A DNA stretch of 33,169 nucleotides from Chitinophagales bacterium (GCA_013298665.1 JAAFIK010000055.1:1-33169); one strand, 5' to 3'. Positions 18,131 through 27,169 are shown, numbered from the stretch's first letter. The notes: generated by a model from the sequence alone, not told the origin. Made by a program: numbers and translations.

Positions 18131-18153
18131 AATTAGTTGCCTGAAAACTAATT
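18131..18153. promoter_or_regulatory. Inverted repeat upstream of ROK gene, probable operator
   Basis: AATTAGTT (18131-18138) and AACTAATT (18146-18153) are perfect 8-bp arms with the 7-bp spacer GCCTGAA. The site ends 19 bp before the ROK start codon and lies about 19 bp upstream of the -33 box of the divergent AGE promoter. It could therefore serve both autoregulation and operon control. Confidence 0.6.
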
Positions 18154-18172
18154 TTTGTATAGCTTAGCAACC

Positions 18173-19405
18173 ATGCGGTCGAAACATAACATTTTTGAGG
18201 TTTTCTCGGAAGAGACCCTGTCGGGGGGTGTTGCGGTTAAGAACAAGTTCCTCAAGCGGGCCATTATTAATCAATTAGACCGCTCGGGCGACCTCACGAT
18301 TGCAGAACTGGCGCGGGAGCTTAATATCAGTACACCAAAGGTGACCAACCTGGTCAACGAACTGATCCAGTATGGTTTACTGCAGGATTATGGCAAGATT
18401 GATTCCACGGGTGGGAGAAGGGCGAATATCTACGGGTTGCTCAGTAACTCCTGCTATTTTATTGGTGTTGATGTGCGGCGGTATTACATCAATATCGGGT
18501 TGCTGGATTTTAAGAAGCACCTTGTTGCTATACGCGAAAAGGTGCCTTATACACTTGAAAACACGCCCAAATCGCTGGCGGCATTGATTACCTGTATCAA
18601 GGATTTTATCCGGGAGCAGAAAATAGCCAAAGACAAGATATTGGGTATAGGCATCAACCTCTCCGGCCGGGTCAACCACAATACCGGGTACAGTTATAGT
18701 TTTTTTAATTTCCAGGAAGCGCCATTGACGGAGGCCATACAGAAAGAACTGGGGATCCGCACTTTCCTTGAAAACGATTCGAATGCGATGGCTTATGGTG
18801 AGTTCTGCAATGGGGTGGTGGCTGGTGAAAAGAATATTGTATTTATCAACCTGGATTATGGAACGGGTGCGGGTATTGTGATTGATGGCCAGGTGTATTA
18901 TGGAAAGTCGGGCTTCAGCGGTGAGTTTGGCCATATTCCTTTTTACAACAACGAGATCATTTGTGATTGTGGCAAGAAAGGTTGTCTGGAGACGGAAGTG
19001 TCGGGACAGAGCCTGTTGCGGCTGGCGAAAGCCAAGCTAGCAGGTGGCTCATCGTCTGTATTGCTGAAGAAGGTAAAAAAGATTGACGACATCAAGCTGG
19101 AAGACCTGGTGGAAGCTGCGCGTAGTGAAGACATGATGATTATTGAGTTGCTGGCTGATATGGGAGAGAAGCTGGGCCGGGCACTGGCTGTACTGATCAA
19201 CCTGTTCAACCCTGAACTGCTGATTCTTGGCGGCACACTGGCCGAAACGGGTGAATACCTGCGCTTGCCGGCAAGGAGTGCCCTGAATAAATATTCGCTG
19301 AGCTTAGTGAACAGTGATACGCAATTGAAGCTGTCGAAACTGGGTGAAAAAGCCGGAGTAATGGGCGGTTGCCTGATTGCGAGAAGCAAAGTACTCTCCT
19401 TGTAA
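18173..19405 (+). CDS. ROK-family (NagC-like) transcriptional repressor
   Basis: I use the ATG at 18173 (410 aa) rather than the TTG at 18155. An N-terminal winged helix (LTIAELARELNISTPKVTNLVNELIQYGLL) is followed by a ROK sugar-kinase-fold domain. The ROK zinc motif ICDCGKKGCLE is present with C264, C266 and C271, as is the conserved FLENDSNAMAYGEF, which holds the sugar-binding residues. The N-terminal phosphate loop reads GVDVRRYYINIGLLD instead of the kinase DxGGT form, so it is expected to bind sugar but not to phosphorylate it. ROK repressors release DNA on binding sugars or sugar phosphates such as GlcNAc-6-P. Divergent placement before the AGE-SusCD operon makes it the likely local regulator. 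Confidence 0.92.
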   Translation: MRSKHNIFEVFSEETLSGGVAVKNKFLKRAIINQLDRSGDLTIAELARELNISTPKVTNLVNELIQYGLLQDYGKIDSTGGRRANIYGLLSNSCYFIGVDVRRYYINIGLLDFKKHLVAIREKVPYTLENTPKSLAALITCIKDFIREQKIAKDKILGIGINLSGRVNHNTGYSYSFFNFQEAPLTEAIQKELGIRTFLENDSNAMAYGEFCNGVVAGEKNIVFINLDYGTGAGIVIDGQVYYGKSGFSGEFGHIPFYNNEIICDCGKKGCLETEVSGQSLLRLAKAKLAGGSSSVLLKKVKKIDDIKLEDLVEAARSEDMMIIELLADMGEKLGRALAVLINLFNPELLILGGTLAETGEYLRLPARSALNKYSLSLVNSDTQLKLSKLGEKAGVMGGCLIARSKVLSL

Positions 19406-19464
19406 AAAGCCGGGGAGCCGATGAGCAGCCGATCTGCTGGTTATGCAATAAAGATATTCACGAG

Positions 19465-20130
19465 TTACACCAAGCCCCTGGTATAAGCAATCCTCAGTGC
19501 CTGCGCCTTACTGTTTACATGAAGTTTCTGATAAATACTGATGCAGTGTTTCTTTACAGTATTCGGGCTGATAAAAATCTTTGCTCCAATCTCTTTGTAT
19601 TCCAATCCTTCGCATAATAACTGTAAAATCTCCCGTTCTCTTTCGCTGAGTTGAAAAATATTTTCCTGCTTTTCCTTTTCGTTGGGGAGCGGTCCGGATT
19701 GCTGCACCATCTGCAGTATCTTGTAGGCAATGCCGGGCGATATTGGTCCTGCACCACTTTCCTGTAAATTGATGAGCATTGTTGTAATGACCTCACCGCT
19801 TTCCTCTTTGAGTAAGTAACCACAGGCGCCTGCCCTGATGGCCCTGAATATTTTATCGTCGTCATCAAAAATGGTAAGCACCACAAATTTTACTTCAGGG
19901 TAGAGTGCCGATCCAATACCAATAGCCGTTACCCCGTCAACATGTGGCATTTCAAGATCCATCAGCACTATATGCGGTCTTTCTTCTGCCGGAACCGTTT
20001 TCATCAACGCCAAAAATTCATCCCCGTTACGGGTTTCTGCCACGATTTGAAATAAAGCATTCCGGCTTAGTTTGTCGGTAATGATTGCCCTGTTGCCGGG
20101 CTTGTCTTCCACGATGGTTATTTTTATCAT
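19465..20130 (-). CDS. LuxR/NarL-type response regulator
   Basis: This 221-aa response regulator has an N-terminal receiver domain with acidic pocket E8-D9, phosphorylation site D58 (IVLMDLEMPHVDG) and the conserved lysine in GYLLKEE. A C-terminal LuxR-type HTH follows (LSEREREILQLLCEGLEYKEIG... SPNTVKKHCISIYQKL). It starts 4 bp after the stop of the sensor kinase gene and is certainly its partner. It converges with the ROK gene, 59 bp apart, with no obvious shared terminator. Target genes are unknown; the divergent serine hydrolase/lipoprotein pair is the nearest candidate. Confidence 0.95.
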   Translation of the reverse strand: MIKITIVEDKPGNRAIITDKLSRNALFQIVAETRNGDEFLALMKTVPAEERPHIVLMDLEMPHVDGVTAIGIGSALYPEVKFVVLTIFDDDDKIFRAIRAGACGYLLKEESGEVITTMLINLQESGAGPISPGIAYKILQMVQQSGPLPNEKEKQENIFQLSEREREILQLLCEGLEYKEIGAKIFISPNTVKKHCISIYQKLHVNSKAQALRIAYTRGLV

Positions 20131-20134
20131 ATCA

Positions 20135-22147
20135 TTATCTTTCTGTGTTTATAAAGGCGGCATCGGGTTGCAGCAAATCGTGAGACCCGTCGCCAATGCT
20201 TAGCTTTGTAACAGTACCCTTACCCGTTGTACTTTCGGTACGGCATGTAAAATCACCTTCTTTCGCCCTTTGCTGCATATTGGACAATCCATAACGTTCT
20301 TTGCCGGCAGGCATAGCGGCTACGTCAAATCCTTTTCCGTCATCTTTTACCCGGATCTCCCATACTCCGGGTGCATGAGTGCTTGCAGCAGTAATTACTG
20401 ATGCTCCGGCATGTTTTACCGAATTGTTCACGGCTTCCTGCACCACCAGTACAATATGAAGCGCCTGGCTTGACGGAATGGTAAAATGATCAGGGGCTTT
20501 GCCTTCCAGTTTAAATGCGATACTGGTATAATGTCTGCCCATTTGTTTCATAAAATTAATGATCCGCAACCATAGATCCGTGGCCGTTACGTCTGCGGTT
20601 TTCATGGCCCATAAGGTTTCCCGAAGGTTCAGGAGCATTTCTTTTGCGGTTTCCTGCAGACGGGCAACCACCAATGCGTCATCAGCCTCACCCATCAATA
20701 ACCGGTTGCTGTTGTGCAGAATGGCGTTGGCCTGTACCCCAAGGTTGTCGTGCAGTTCGGCAGCAATGCGCTTACGTTCTTTTTCTTCGGCGTCTTTTAC
20801 GGCCAGTTCATGTTGTACCCGCCCGGCTTCCATTATGGCGGCATGCTTTTTTTTCTCCTGTTTTTGGTAACGCTTAAAGCGGTAGGCGAGAAATGCAAGT
20901 AACAAAATTGTTAAGATGCCACCAGTCCAGAGTAAAAACTTACGTTGCAGGAGGTTGAGCCGCTGCTGCACAATCAGGGTTTCCTTTTTTTGAACCTCGT
21001 ACTTTGTTTGGATATCAGCAATTTTATCTGCGGCATTAACCTGGTTATGTGCCTCTCCTGCTTTGATCAATTGCTCCAGTGTACTGCTGTACTGTTTATA
21101 ATCCCCCTGCGCTTTAAAGACATTCCCCATTATAACCATCAACTGAAGCTGTTCCCCTTTAATGCCATTGCTATCTGCAGTAACGATACCCTGTTTAGCT
21201 GCGTCAATACATTTGCTGTACTGGTGCTGGCTCAAATAAAAATTGGAGAGACCGATAAAATCATTGACAATGTATAAGGGGTCGCCGATTTTTCTTCTTA
21301 TGGCCAGGCCGTCGATAAGGTCTTTTTCGCCTGCTTTGCTTTGCTGCTTCATGCCATAGAAGCTCCCCCGCAGGTTTAGTGATGAGGCGAGTACACCAAG
21401 GCTTTCCGTTTGCCGGGATACGGCAATGGCTTTGTTTATGTATAACAGGAAGCTGTCGCCGGCCTGTGCGGTGTGGCTGCCGTACCAGTTGTTAAGATAA
21501 TACAGTGCTATGTTAGACAGGATGTAGGCTTCTATCTCCCTGTTGGCTGAGTCGGGTTTTTCTGCTATCATTTTTATCCCTTTCTGCCATGCCTGTATGG
21601 CTTCTTCAGGTCTGGATACATTGAGGTAGGTAGCGCCGATAAAATTGAGGGCAAATAATTGCGCGTTTACCCTTCCTTCCTTTTCTGCTTCGTCCAGCAG
21701 TTGCAGTTGGAGTTCCAGTGCCGCAGTCCGGTTATTCATGCGGTTCAGGGCATTTGCTTTCAGCAGTTGTACCTTATAATAAAGGCCGGTGTCGGTTTTT
21801 TTGATGTTGTTGAAGATGGGACTCTGTTCAATTTTCAGGAGTACACTGTCTGTTTTTCCTTTTGCCAGGTCGCTACTGATCAGGCCATATGCTGCCAGGG
21901 CAATACGCTTATTGTCTTTCGCCTGTACAGCGAGTTTTTGCAGCCATTGGGCATAATGGCGTATGCTGTCGCCCGGTAGTGAATTGCCAAACTTTCCCAG
22001 GGCCACAAGGCTGGCCAGCCTTTCAGCGTCGGTAGCGGAGGCATATAGTTTCTGCCTTGCCGTGGAGATGGCAGCAGACTGCGCAAAGCCACTGAGTACC
22101 AGGAGCATTGCAATGGTCAGGCAAAAAAAGGGGCTGCTGCGTTTCAT
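20135..22147 (-). CDS. TPR-containing sensor histidine kinase (HisKA_3 / NarL type)
   Basis: This 670-aa protein has a signal peptide (MKRSSPFFCLTIAMLLVLSGFAQS). About 350 periplasmic residues with TPR-like helix pairs follow, then a single membrane span at about 404-422 (FLLWTGGILTILLLAFLAY) and a coiled linker. The HisKA_3 dimerisation domain has H466 in KRIAAELHDNLG. The HATPase domain shows an N-box (VQEAVNNSVKHAGAS), DDGKGFD and GLSNMQQRAKEG. A TACTTTTG sequence on the minus strand (22162-22169) fits the -7 consensus and would give a very short leader, but I see no good -33 box. The TPR sensor region implies detection through a protein partner or peptide rather than a small ligand (inference). 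Confidence 0.93.
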   Translation of the reverse strand: MKRSSPFFCLTIAMLLVLSGFAQSAAISTARQKLYASATDAERLASLVALGKFGNSLPGDSIRHYAQWLQKLAVQAKDNKRIALAAYGLISSDLAKGKTDSVLLKIEQSPIFNNIKKTDTGLYYKVQLLKANALNRMNNRTAALELQLQLLDEAEKEGRVNAQLFALNFIGATYLNVSRPEEAIQAWQKGIKMIAEKPDSANREIEAYILSNIALYYLNNWYGSHTAQAGDSFLLYINKAIAVSRQTESLGVLASSLNLRGSFYGMKQQSKAGEKDLIDGLAIRRKIGDPLYIVNDFIGLSNFYLSQHQYSKCIDAAKQGIVTADSNGIKGEQLQLMVIMGNVFKAQGDYKQYSSTLEQLIKAGEAHNQVNAADKIADIQTKYEVQKKETLIVQQRLNLLQRKFLLWTGGILTILLLAFLAYRFKRYQKQEKKKHAAIMEAGRVQHELAVKDAEEKERKRIAAELHDNLGVQANAILHNSNRLLMGEADDALVVARLQETAKEMLLNLRETLWAMKTADVTATDLWLRIINFMKQMGRHYTSIAFKLEGKAPDHFTIPSSQALHIVLVVQEAVNNSVKHAGASVITAASTHAPGVWEIRVKDDGKGFDVAAMPAGKERYGLSNMQQRAKEGDFTCRTESTTGKGTVTKLSIGDGSHDLLQPDAAFINTER

Positions 22148-22316
22148 CGTACAATTTAATACAAAAGTAACAGCATCCCAAAACCTGAAATCTATCCAAA
22201 TGGACCATATATAAAACTACGGGGTTGTTGTTCATTTGTGCTGCCGGTCATATCCATACCTGCTGAAGCCAGTGCTGCCGCTACACTAACTGATTATTTA
22301 TATTAAAACATAAACC

Positions 22317-23495
22317 ATGTTACTTAAACAGACATTCTTATTTTCAGCAGGATTGCTGTCAATCCTGTTTTTTTCCTGTAAAAAAAACGATACCGCATCT
22401 ACGGCTCCGGCTGCAACACAGAGCGATATTGCCAGTGTTGATGCCAGGATTGCAACGCTTATCAGTACCTACAACATTCCCGGGGCTTCCCTGGCCGTAA
22501 GTAAAAACGGTAAGCTTGTCTATATGAAAGGGTATGGTAAAGCCAATACAGCCACAGGTGAACTGGTCAGGCCGTCACATCGCTTCCGGCTGGCCAGTGT
22601 ATCGAAAACATTTACCGGGGTAGCCATTTTGAAACTGGTGCAAGAAGGGAAACTGGGCCTGGATGCAAAGGTGTTTGGCACCGGCGGAGTACTGGCCAAC
22701 GATTATGGGACTGCGCCATACAATAATAATCTGCTGAACATAACGGTACGGCACCTGCTTCAGAATGTATCCGGTTCATGGGGAGCTGCTTCCGGTGGTG
22801 ATGTGATTGATCAGAATCCGGCTTATTCCTACAAACAATTCCTGGACTGGGTGATTAATACCCGTCCCAATCCGAATACCCCCGGTGCAGTGTATGATTA
22901 CTCAAATATCAATTTTTGTCTTGCCGGCAGGATTATTGAAAAGATATCAGGCAAGACTTATATCAACTATATTAAAGAAGACATAATGGCACCAATTGGT
23001 GGTACCCAAACGGATATGAGTGGCAAAACAGAAGCAGATCAAAAGGTTAATGAGGTGAAGTATTATGGCCAGGGGGCAGATGCGCCGTTTGTATACAATA
23101 TTGCCTTTCCAAGAAGGGATGCCGATGGCGGCCTGATGACAACCGCTTCGGATTTACTGCGACTGGTTAATGCCATCGATGGATCTGTATCAAGACCAGA
23201 TATTCTGAATAGTTCCAGCCTTACTGCCCTTACAACGCCCTCCGCCGCATTTACGGGGTATGCATGCGGTATCGGCATCTGGAGCGCAGAAAATGCATGG
23301 TTCAATTATGGCAGTCTGCCCGGTACGCGTACCGGTTTTATGAAACACAGCAATGGCATGTGTGTTGCATTATTGCTTAATTCAAGGGTGGATCCATCCG
23401 GTGGCGACAATGCATTCGTATATGCTATGCAGGATTTATTGCTTGATCTGGTAAAAAACGGTTCGTATCCCTGGCAGAATATTGACCAGTTTTAA
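22317..23495 (+). CDS. Serine hydrolase lipoprotein, class C beta-lactamase / PBP-like fold
   Basis: This 392-aa lipoprotein (LFFSC, C21) is followed by a Thr/Ala-rich linker. It carries the beta-lactamase family PF00144 motifs: S94-x-x-K97 (ASVSKTF) and Y195-S196-N197 (YDYSNINF). The third motif (KTG/HxG) is not obvious. Such proteins include D-aminopeptidases, esterases and penicillin-binding-like hydrolases; beta-lactam hydrolysis should not be assumed. It is divergent from the sensor kinase gene (169 bp apart) and its stop overlaps a possible upstream start of the next gene by one base (TAATG), so the two are probably co-transcribed. Confidence 0.88.
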   Translation: MLLKQTFLFSAGLLSILFFSCKKNDTASTAPAATQSDIASVDARIATLISTYNIPGASLAVSKNGKLVYMKGYGKANTATGELVRPSHRFRLASVSKTFTGVAILKLVQEGKLGLDAKVFGTGGVLANDYGTAPYNNNLLNITVRHLLQNVSGSWGAASGGDVIDQNPAYSYKQFLDWVINTRPNPNTPGAVYDYSNINFCLAGRIIEKISGKTYINYIKEDIMAPIGGTQTDMSGKTEADQKVNEVKYYGQGADAPFVYNIAFPRRDADGGLMTTASDLLRLVNAIDGSVSRPDILNSSSLTALTTPSAAFTGYACGIGIWSAENAWFNYGSLPGTRTGFMKHSNGMCVALLLNSRVDPSGGDNAFVYAMQDLLLDLVKNGSYPWQNIDQF

Positions 23496-23563
23496 TGGCA
23501 AGGCGATGGTTAACCTGTCCGTACTGTATGGCCAAATTATTTTCTGATGCTCAATTTAATGTT

Positions 23564-24751
23564 ATGTTCAAACTGATTTTACCCGTTTTGCTGTTCAACA
23601 GCCTTAGCGCCTGTAATACGCCGTCAATACAAAATAACCCCACCGGGGGAACAAACAGTAACACTGCAAATATGCCGGAAGGAAAAAACAAAGACTATAT
23701 AATCCTGAAACGGTTCCGGATTACAGACAGCCAGGGTTTCAGTCAACCTGTAGAAGCCAGTTCATTTTTACTGCCTGCCAATTGGCAGGTAAATGGCAGC
23801 GTGCAATGGAATGCCTACAACAAATGTATTCCTGAAATGGTGCAGGCTTCTTTACAAGCCAAATCGCCGGATGGGGCTTATGAGCTCCTCGTATTCCCCG
23901 TTACCCAATTTGACTGGAGCGATGATCCCATACAGTTGGATGCGATGAAGCGGGGTTTTTACCTGCATGCCTGCAACATTGCACAACCACTTGATGCGCA
24001 GGGCTATATTAAAAATGTGCTGACGCCTTATCTTAAGGGGTCGGTAAAAACTGCCAGGATCATCACCGAGCTGCAGCAACAGATGGATGCTGGTGCCATG
24101 CAGATGACCAATGCTGCAAGACAGGCCGGTAATGGCGCATACAACCACAGGGGCAGCGCCGCCGAAGGAGTACTGCAGTTTAATGATGGCAGGGCCGGGC
24201 TTGCTTTCTGTACGGTGATGCAAACCATTGTAACCATGCCGGGTACGCAGGGCGGTATGGCAAATAACTGGCAATGCTATGTAAGTATGCGCATTGTGCT
24301 GAAGTACAAAACCGGTGATGAAGCGATGGCGCGTAAAATTATGGGTACATTATTCAGCAGTACCAGGATAAACCCTACCTGGTGGAATGGCCTGCAGGGC
24401 TTTTTTATGGCGGTGACCAAAAACGCCCAGGATGAGAACTGGAAACATATACAGGAGGTACATAAGGTACAGGAGGAAATGGGCAATAACATCATCCGGA
24501 GCTGGGAGGCGAAGAATAGCACCAGCACCAGTGGTGGCAGTGGCGCTGCTCCGAACAGCGATGCGTTCGGGCAATACCTGCGCGGAGTAGATAACTGGAC
24601 TGATGCCGACGGCAATAAGGTAGAACTGACGAGTGGCTATACCAATGCCTGGAGCAAGGGTGACGGTAGTTATGTACTGAGCAATAACCCGGCTTTTGAC
24701 CCCAATGTTGAATTTAAAGACACTCAAAGCTGGAACAGGCTAAAGCAATAA
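23564..24751 (+). CDS. Lipoprotein of unknown function
   Basis: I start this at ATG 23564 (395 aa) because MFKLILPVLLFNSLSAC is a good lipoprotein signal. The ATG at 23495 overlaps the previous stop and would add 23 residues without a signal. I do not recognise the family with confidence. Visible features are an N-terminal Asn/Thr/Gly linker, a domain opening DYIILKRFRITDSQGF, a Ser/Thr/Gly-rich hinge (NSTSTSGGSGAAPNS) near residue 325, and a C-terminal module with WTDADGNKVELTSGYTNAW and DGSYVLSNNPAFDPN. That last block looks like a conserved module of Bacteroidota exported proteins. It is probably co-transcribed with the serine hydrolase and ends about 100 bp before a terminator hairpin. 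Confidence 0.8.
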   Translation: MFKLILPVLLFNSLSACNTPSIQNNPTGGTNSNTANMPEGKNKDYIILKRFRITDSQGFSQPVEASSFLLPANWQVNGSVQWNAYNKCIPEMVQASLQAKSPDGAYELLVFPVTQFDWSDDPIQLDAMKRGFYLHACNIAQPLDAQGYIKNVLTPYLKGSVKTARIITELQQQMDAGAMQMTNAARQAGNGAYNHRGSAAEGVLQFNDGRAGLAFCTVMQTIVTMPGTQGGMANNWQCYVSMRIVLKYKTGDEAMARKIMGTLFSSTRINPTWWNGLQGFFMAVTKNAQDENWKHIQEVHKVQEEMGNNIIRSWEAKNSTSTSGGSGAAPNSDAFGQYLRGVDNWTDADGNKVELTSGYTNAWSKGDGSYVLSNNPAFDPNVEFKDTQSWNRLKQ

Positions 24752-24849
24752 CTCCCCATTGCAATGGTAAAGCATAAAGCAGGTGCAGAAATAAAAGTGT
24801 TGTCTGAACATGGATTTCATCAATGTCCGCATCGCTAAGGTATCCGGAT

Positions 24850-24889
24850 ACAAAGCGGCTGTCTCAAAAATATGGGGCAGCCGCTTTGT
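24850..24889 (+). terminator. Hairpin terminator after the lipoprotein gene
   Basis: ACAAAGCGGCTG (24850-24861) and CAGCCGCTTTGT (24878-24889) form a perfect 12-bp stem with a 16-nt loop, followed on the plus strand by ATTTTG. This fits an intrinsic terminator for the serine hydrolase/lipoprotein transcript. The rest of the 24752-25040 gap shows no gene I can support. Confidence 0.7.
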
Positions 24890-25040
24890 ATTTTGCGTAT
24901 CCATGACGCAAGCAATCTCACCCTATGGCCGGGAAACCAGCCTCTGCTCCTGGATGCGGTACAGCGGTACCTATCACAATCTTCCGTGCAATTTCAGATA
25001 CGCATGTATATCGGTCATTGATTACCTGCTGCAGTTGCTG

Positions 25041-25577
25041 TCATTGCTGTTTTTCTTTGATCAGGGCGTATAAAAACAGGTCAATAAACTTATCATACAG
25101 CAGTTCGCCCTCCCGGATGATGCCTTCCTTCTTAAAGTTCAGCCGCTCGGGTACTGCCTGGCTTCTGTAGTTTTCGGTGCCACATTTGATTTCGATCCGG
25201 TTGAGTTTGAGTTTATGAAAACAAAAATCAATGATTGCACTGCAGGATCTGGTCACGATTCCTTTACCAACTCCATCCTGTATAACCCAGTAACCGATCT
25301 CACCGATTTTATTCTGGCTGTCAATTTTATAAACACCAATCCGGCCGGCCATTTTTCCATTGTGCATGATGACAAAAGCATATTCATAGCCGTCTTTGTT
25401 GCGCTGCATCGTTCCTTTTACAAAGTTTTCTGCAAAGGCGAGGTCCTGCATCCTGTCAACAAAGGGCAGCCATTCTCTCAGGTGCGCCCGATTGTTGTTC
25501 ACCATTTCAAAAATGCCCGGGGCATGATTCCCGTTGATCAGTTCAATGCTGATGCTTTCGTCAACTTTAATATGCAT
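25041..25577 (-). CDS. GNAT N-acetyltransferase, RimJ/RimL type
   Basis: This 178-aa protein has the GNAT fold: GRIGVYKI strand, GEIGYWVIQDGVGKGIVTRSC with the acetyl-CoA loop (Q-D-G-V-G-K-G), and LNRIEIKCGTENYRSQAVPERLNFKKEGIIREG, which matches ribosomal-protein-serine acetyltransferases of the RimL type. It is predicted cytoplasmic and may acetylate the N-terminus of a ribosomal protein or a small amine. It is the last gene of the minus-strand run and lies 145 bp after the next GNAT gene. Confidence 0.9.
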   Translation of the reverse strand: MHIKVDESISIELINGNHAPGIFEMVNNNRAHLREWLPFVDRMQDLAFAENFVKGTMQRNKDGYEYAFVIMHNGKMAGRIGVYKIDSQNKIGEIGYWVIQDGVGKGIVTRSCSAIIDFCFHKLKLNRIEIKCGTENYRSQAVPERLNFKKEGIIREGELLYDKFIDLFLYALIKEKQQ

Positions 25578-25722
25578 ATTATCTTCGTATTAAACCCGGG
25601 CCCCTTCCGCAGTTGTCAGGAATGTTTTTTTGCGATAGTGCTATTGCCAACAGCTTGTTGCAAAGTACTGGTTGTTAAGGTTGCCTTTTATATTCACTTC
25701 CGGAATACCCTGTACAACGGAT

Positions 25723-26256
25723 CTATACTGTACAGACCATGTCATAATTAGGCCCATTGTATTCGAATTCGGCTACCCATGTAAAACCATGTTTTCTGTA
25801 AAAATTTACCGCTCGTTCATTGGTGGCCTGTACGCCGCCCCAAAGTATTATTCTTTCGCAATTGCTTTTTTTAATTGTTTCCAGTACATAATTGTAAAGG
25901 AAGCTGCCTACGCCTGAACCCTGCCATTCATCGGCCACTGATGGTGCTAAGGTACAATCTTTACCGGCACTGATGGTTATACCGTAACGCTGATACCGGA
26001 GGTAATCTCCTTCCACATAACCCTCCCGGATGATGGCATAGGCGATGATGGTATTATCAACGGTTTTGACCATGAAGCCGGTATTTTTAGTATCCCTGTA
26101 AAACTGCTGAATAGCCGGTAAATTAAACGGATGCGGACCAAACCGACGGGTGGTTTCCTCACGCAACCTACCCAGATAGCCATTCAGCGCTTCATAATCA
26201 TCTTCAGTAATTTTTAATGCGAAAAGGATTTCGCCTTTTATTGTCGTTTGTTCCAT
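25723..26256 (-). CDS. GNAT-family N-acetyltransferase
   Basis: I start this at ATG 26256 (177 aa, MEQTTIKGEILFALKITEDDY) since the longer reading adds 16 residues that do not look like the fold. The acetyl-CoA motif is in DEWQGSGVGSFLYNYVLETIKK, and RAVNFYRKHGFTWVAEFEYNG is the usual C-terminal beta-bulge region. The substrate is unknown. Cytoplasmic. Confidence 0.85.
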   Translation of the reverse strand: MEQTTIKGEILFALKITEDDYEALNGYLGRLREETTRRFGPHPFNLPAIQQFYRDTKNTGFMVKTVDNTIIAYAIIREGYVEGDYLRYQRYGITISAGKDCTLAPSVADEWQGSGVGSFLYNYVLETIKKSNCERIILWGGVQATNERAVNFYRKHGFTWVAEFEYNGPNYDMVCTV

Positions 26257-26562
26257 AATATACTTGTGCTGTGCCGCCGTTTGAGACTGCCGGGTAATCA
26301 CCATTTGATTTTAAAGTTAGGTCAAATCCGGATACCCATTTCACCATCAATATGTTTTTCAGGGTTATCGAAGTATTTAATTTACAGGGTTACCCTTCGC
26401 TGGCGGCGGTATTTTCTTCACCATGTTAATGTAACCGGAGTATCCGCTGTAGTTGCCGGGGCGACTTGTATACGCCTGCCTGCTGATCTTTATTTTCATT
26501 GTGCATATCCTGCCGCCTCTGCCATCCGTTTGCAGACAGCAGGTTTGTGGTAACCACCGGGG
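26257..26562. other. 306-bp gap without recognisable feature
   Basis: I find no credible ORF, hairpin with T-run, or repeat here. The plus-strand reading frame across it has the composition of non-coding sequence. It holds the promoter region of the GNAT gene at 25723-26256. Confidence 0.5.
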
Positions 26563-27108
26563 TCATTTTTTATAATAAAAAACCAAAGAAGCTTTTTCGA
26601 TAACGTTCTGCTGCAGATAGAAACCCACAAGTGCAGGATTTGCCTTACTGTCCAACCCCAGTTTTTCGGTTTTTAACGCATAAATGGTAATGGTGTACTT
26701 ATGAATACCAGATCCTTCCGGCGGGCAAGGCCCTCCATAACCGGGTTGGCCAAAATCGGTTGTACTTTGAATCGCACCCCCGGGAGCTATCCCTTTTGCC
26801 GGGTTACCCGCATCAGCTTTCAGTTCTCCGGTACCCGCGGGAATATCAAAAATCAGCCAATGCCACCAACCACTGCCTGTTGGTGCATTTTCGTCGTGTA
26901 TGGTAATGGCAAAACTCCGGGTACCCGCCGGGGTGCCCACCCAGGACAGTTGGGGGGAAATATTCTTCCCCGTACATCCAAAACCATTAAAAACCTGCGT
27001 TTGGGTAGCCTGGCCGCCCAGTTCATTACTTTTCAGGGTAAATGTTTGTGAAAATACACCTGGGGCAATGGCGAGTGCAAAGATGAGTAAGCGATACTTC
27101 TTTTTCAT
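26563..27108 (-). CDS. YbhB/YbcL-type PEBP (Raf kinase inhibitor-like) protein, exported
   Basis: This 181-aa protein has a signal peptide (MKKKYRLLIFALAIAPGVFSQ). The PEBP fold motifs DENAPTGSGWWHWLIFDIPA and FGQPGYGGPCPPEGSGIHKYTITIYAL line the anion-binding pocket. The NISPQLSWVGTPAGTRSFA opening is typical of bacterial YbhB/YbcL members. These bind phosphate-like or phenolic ligands and have no settled enzyme role. The export signal suggests a periplasmic place. It stands alone between GNAT and DinB genes. Confidence 0.92.
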   Translation of the reverse strand: MKKKYRLLIFALAIAPGVFSQTFTLKSNELGGQATQTQVFNGFGCTGKNISPQLSWVGTPAGTRSFAITIHDENAPTGSGWWHWLIFDIPAGTGELKADAGNPAKGIAPGGAIQSTTDFGQPGYGGPCPPEGSGIHKYTITIYALKTEKLGLDSKANPALVGFYLQQNVIEKASLVFYYKK

Positions 27109-27169
27109 TATTGTATAGTTTGATGAATTTGTCAGAAGGATTGAATCACGATTTTTATCAGGAAGATGT

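Noticed and set aside
468..19405. Sialic acid utilisation locus
   Set aside because: AGE, SGNH and an SSS symporter fit, but there is no sialidase and no NanA-type lyase in the window.
22317..23495. True class C beta-lactamase (resistance gene)
   Set aside because: SxxK and YSN are present, but the fold is shared by many esterases and peptidases and the third KTG-type motif is not clear.
24810..25073. 87-aa plus-strand ORF
   Set aside because: It runs straight through a terminator hairpin and into the 3' end of a GNAT gene, with an unnatural composition.
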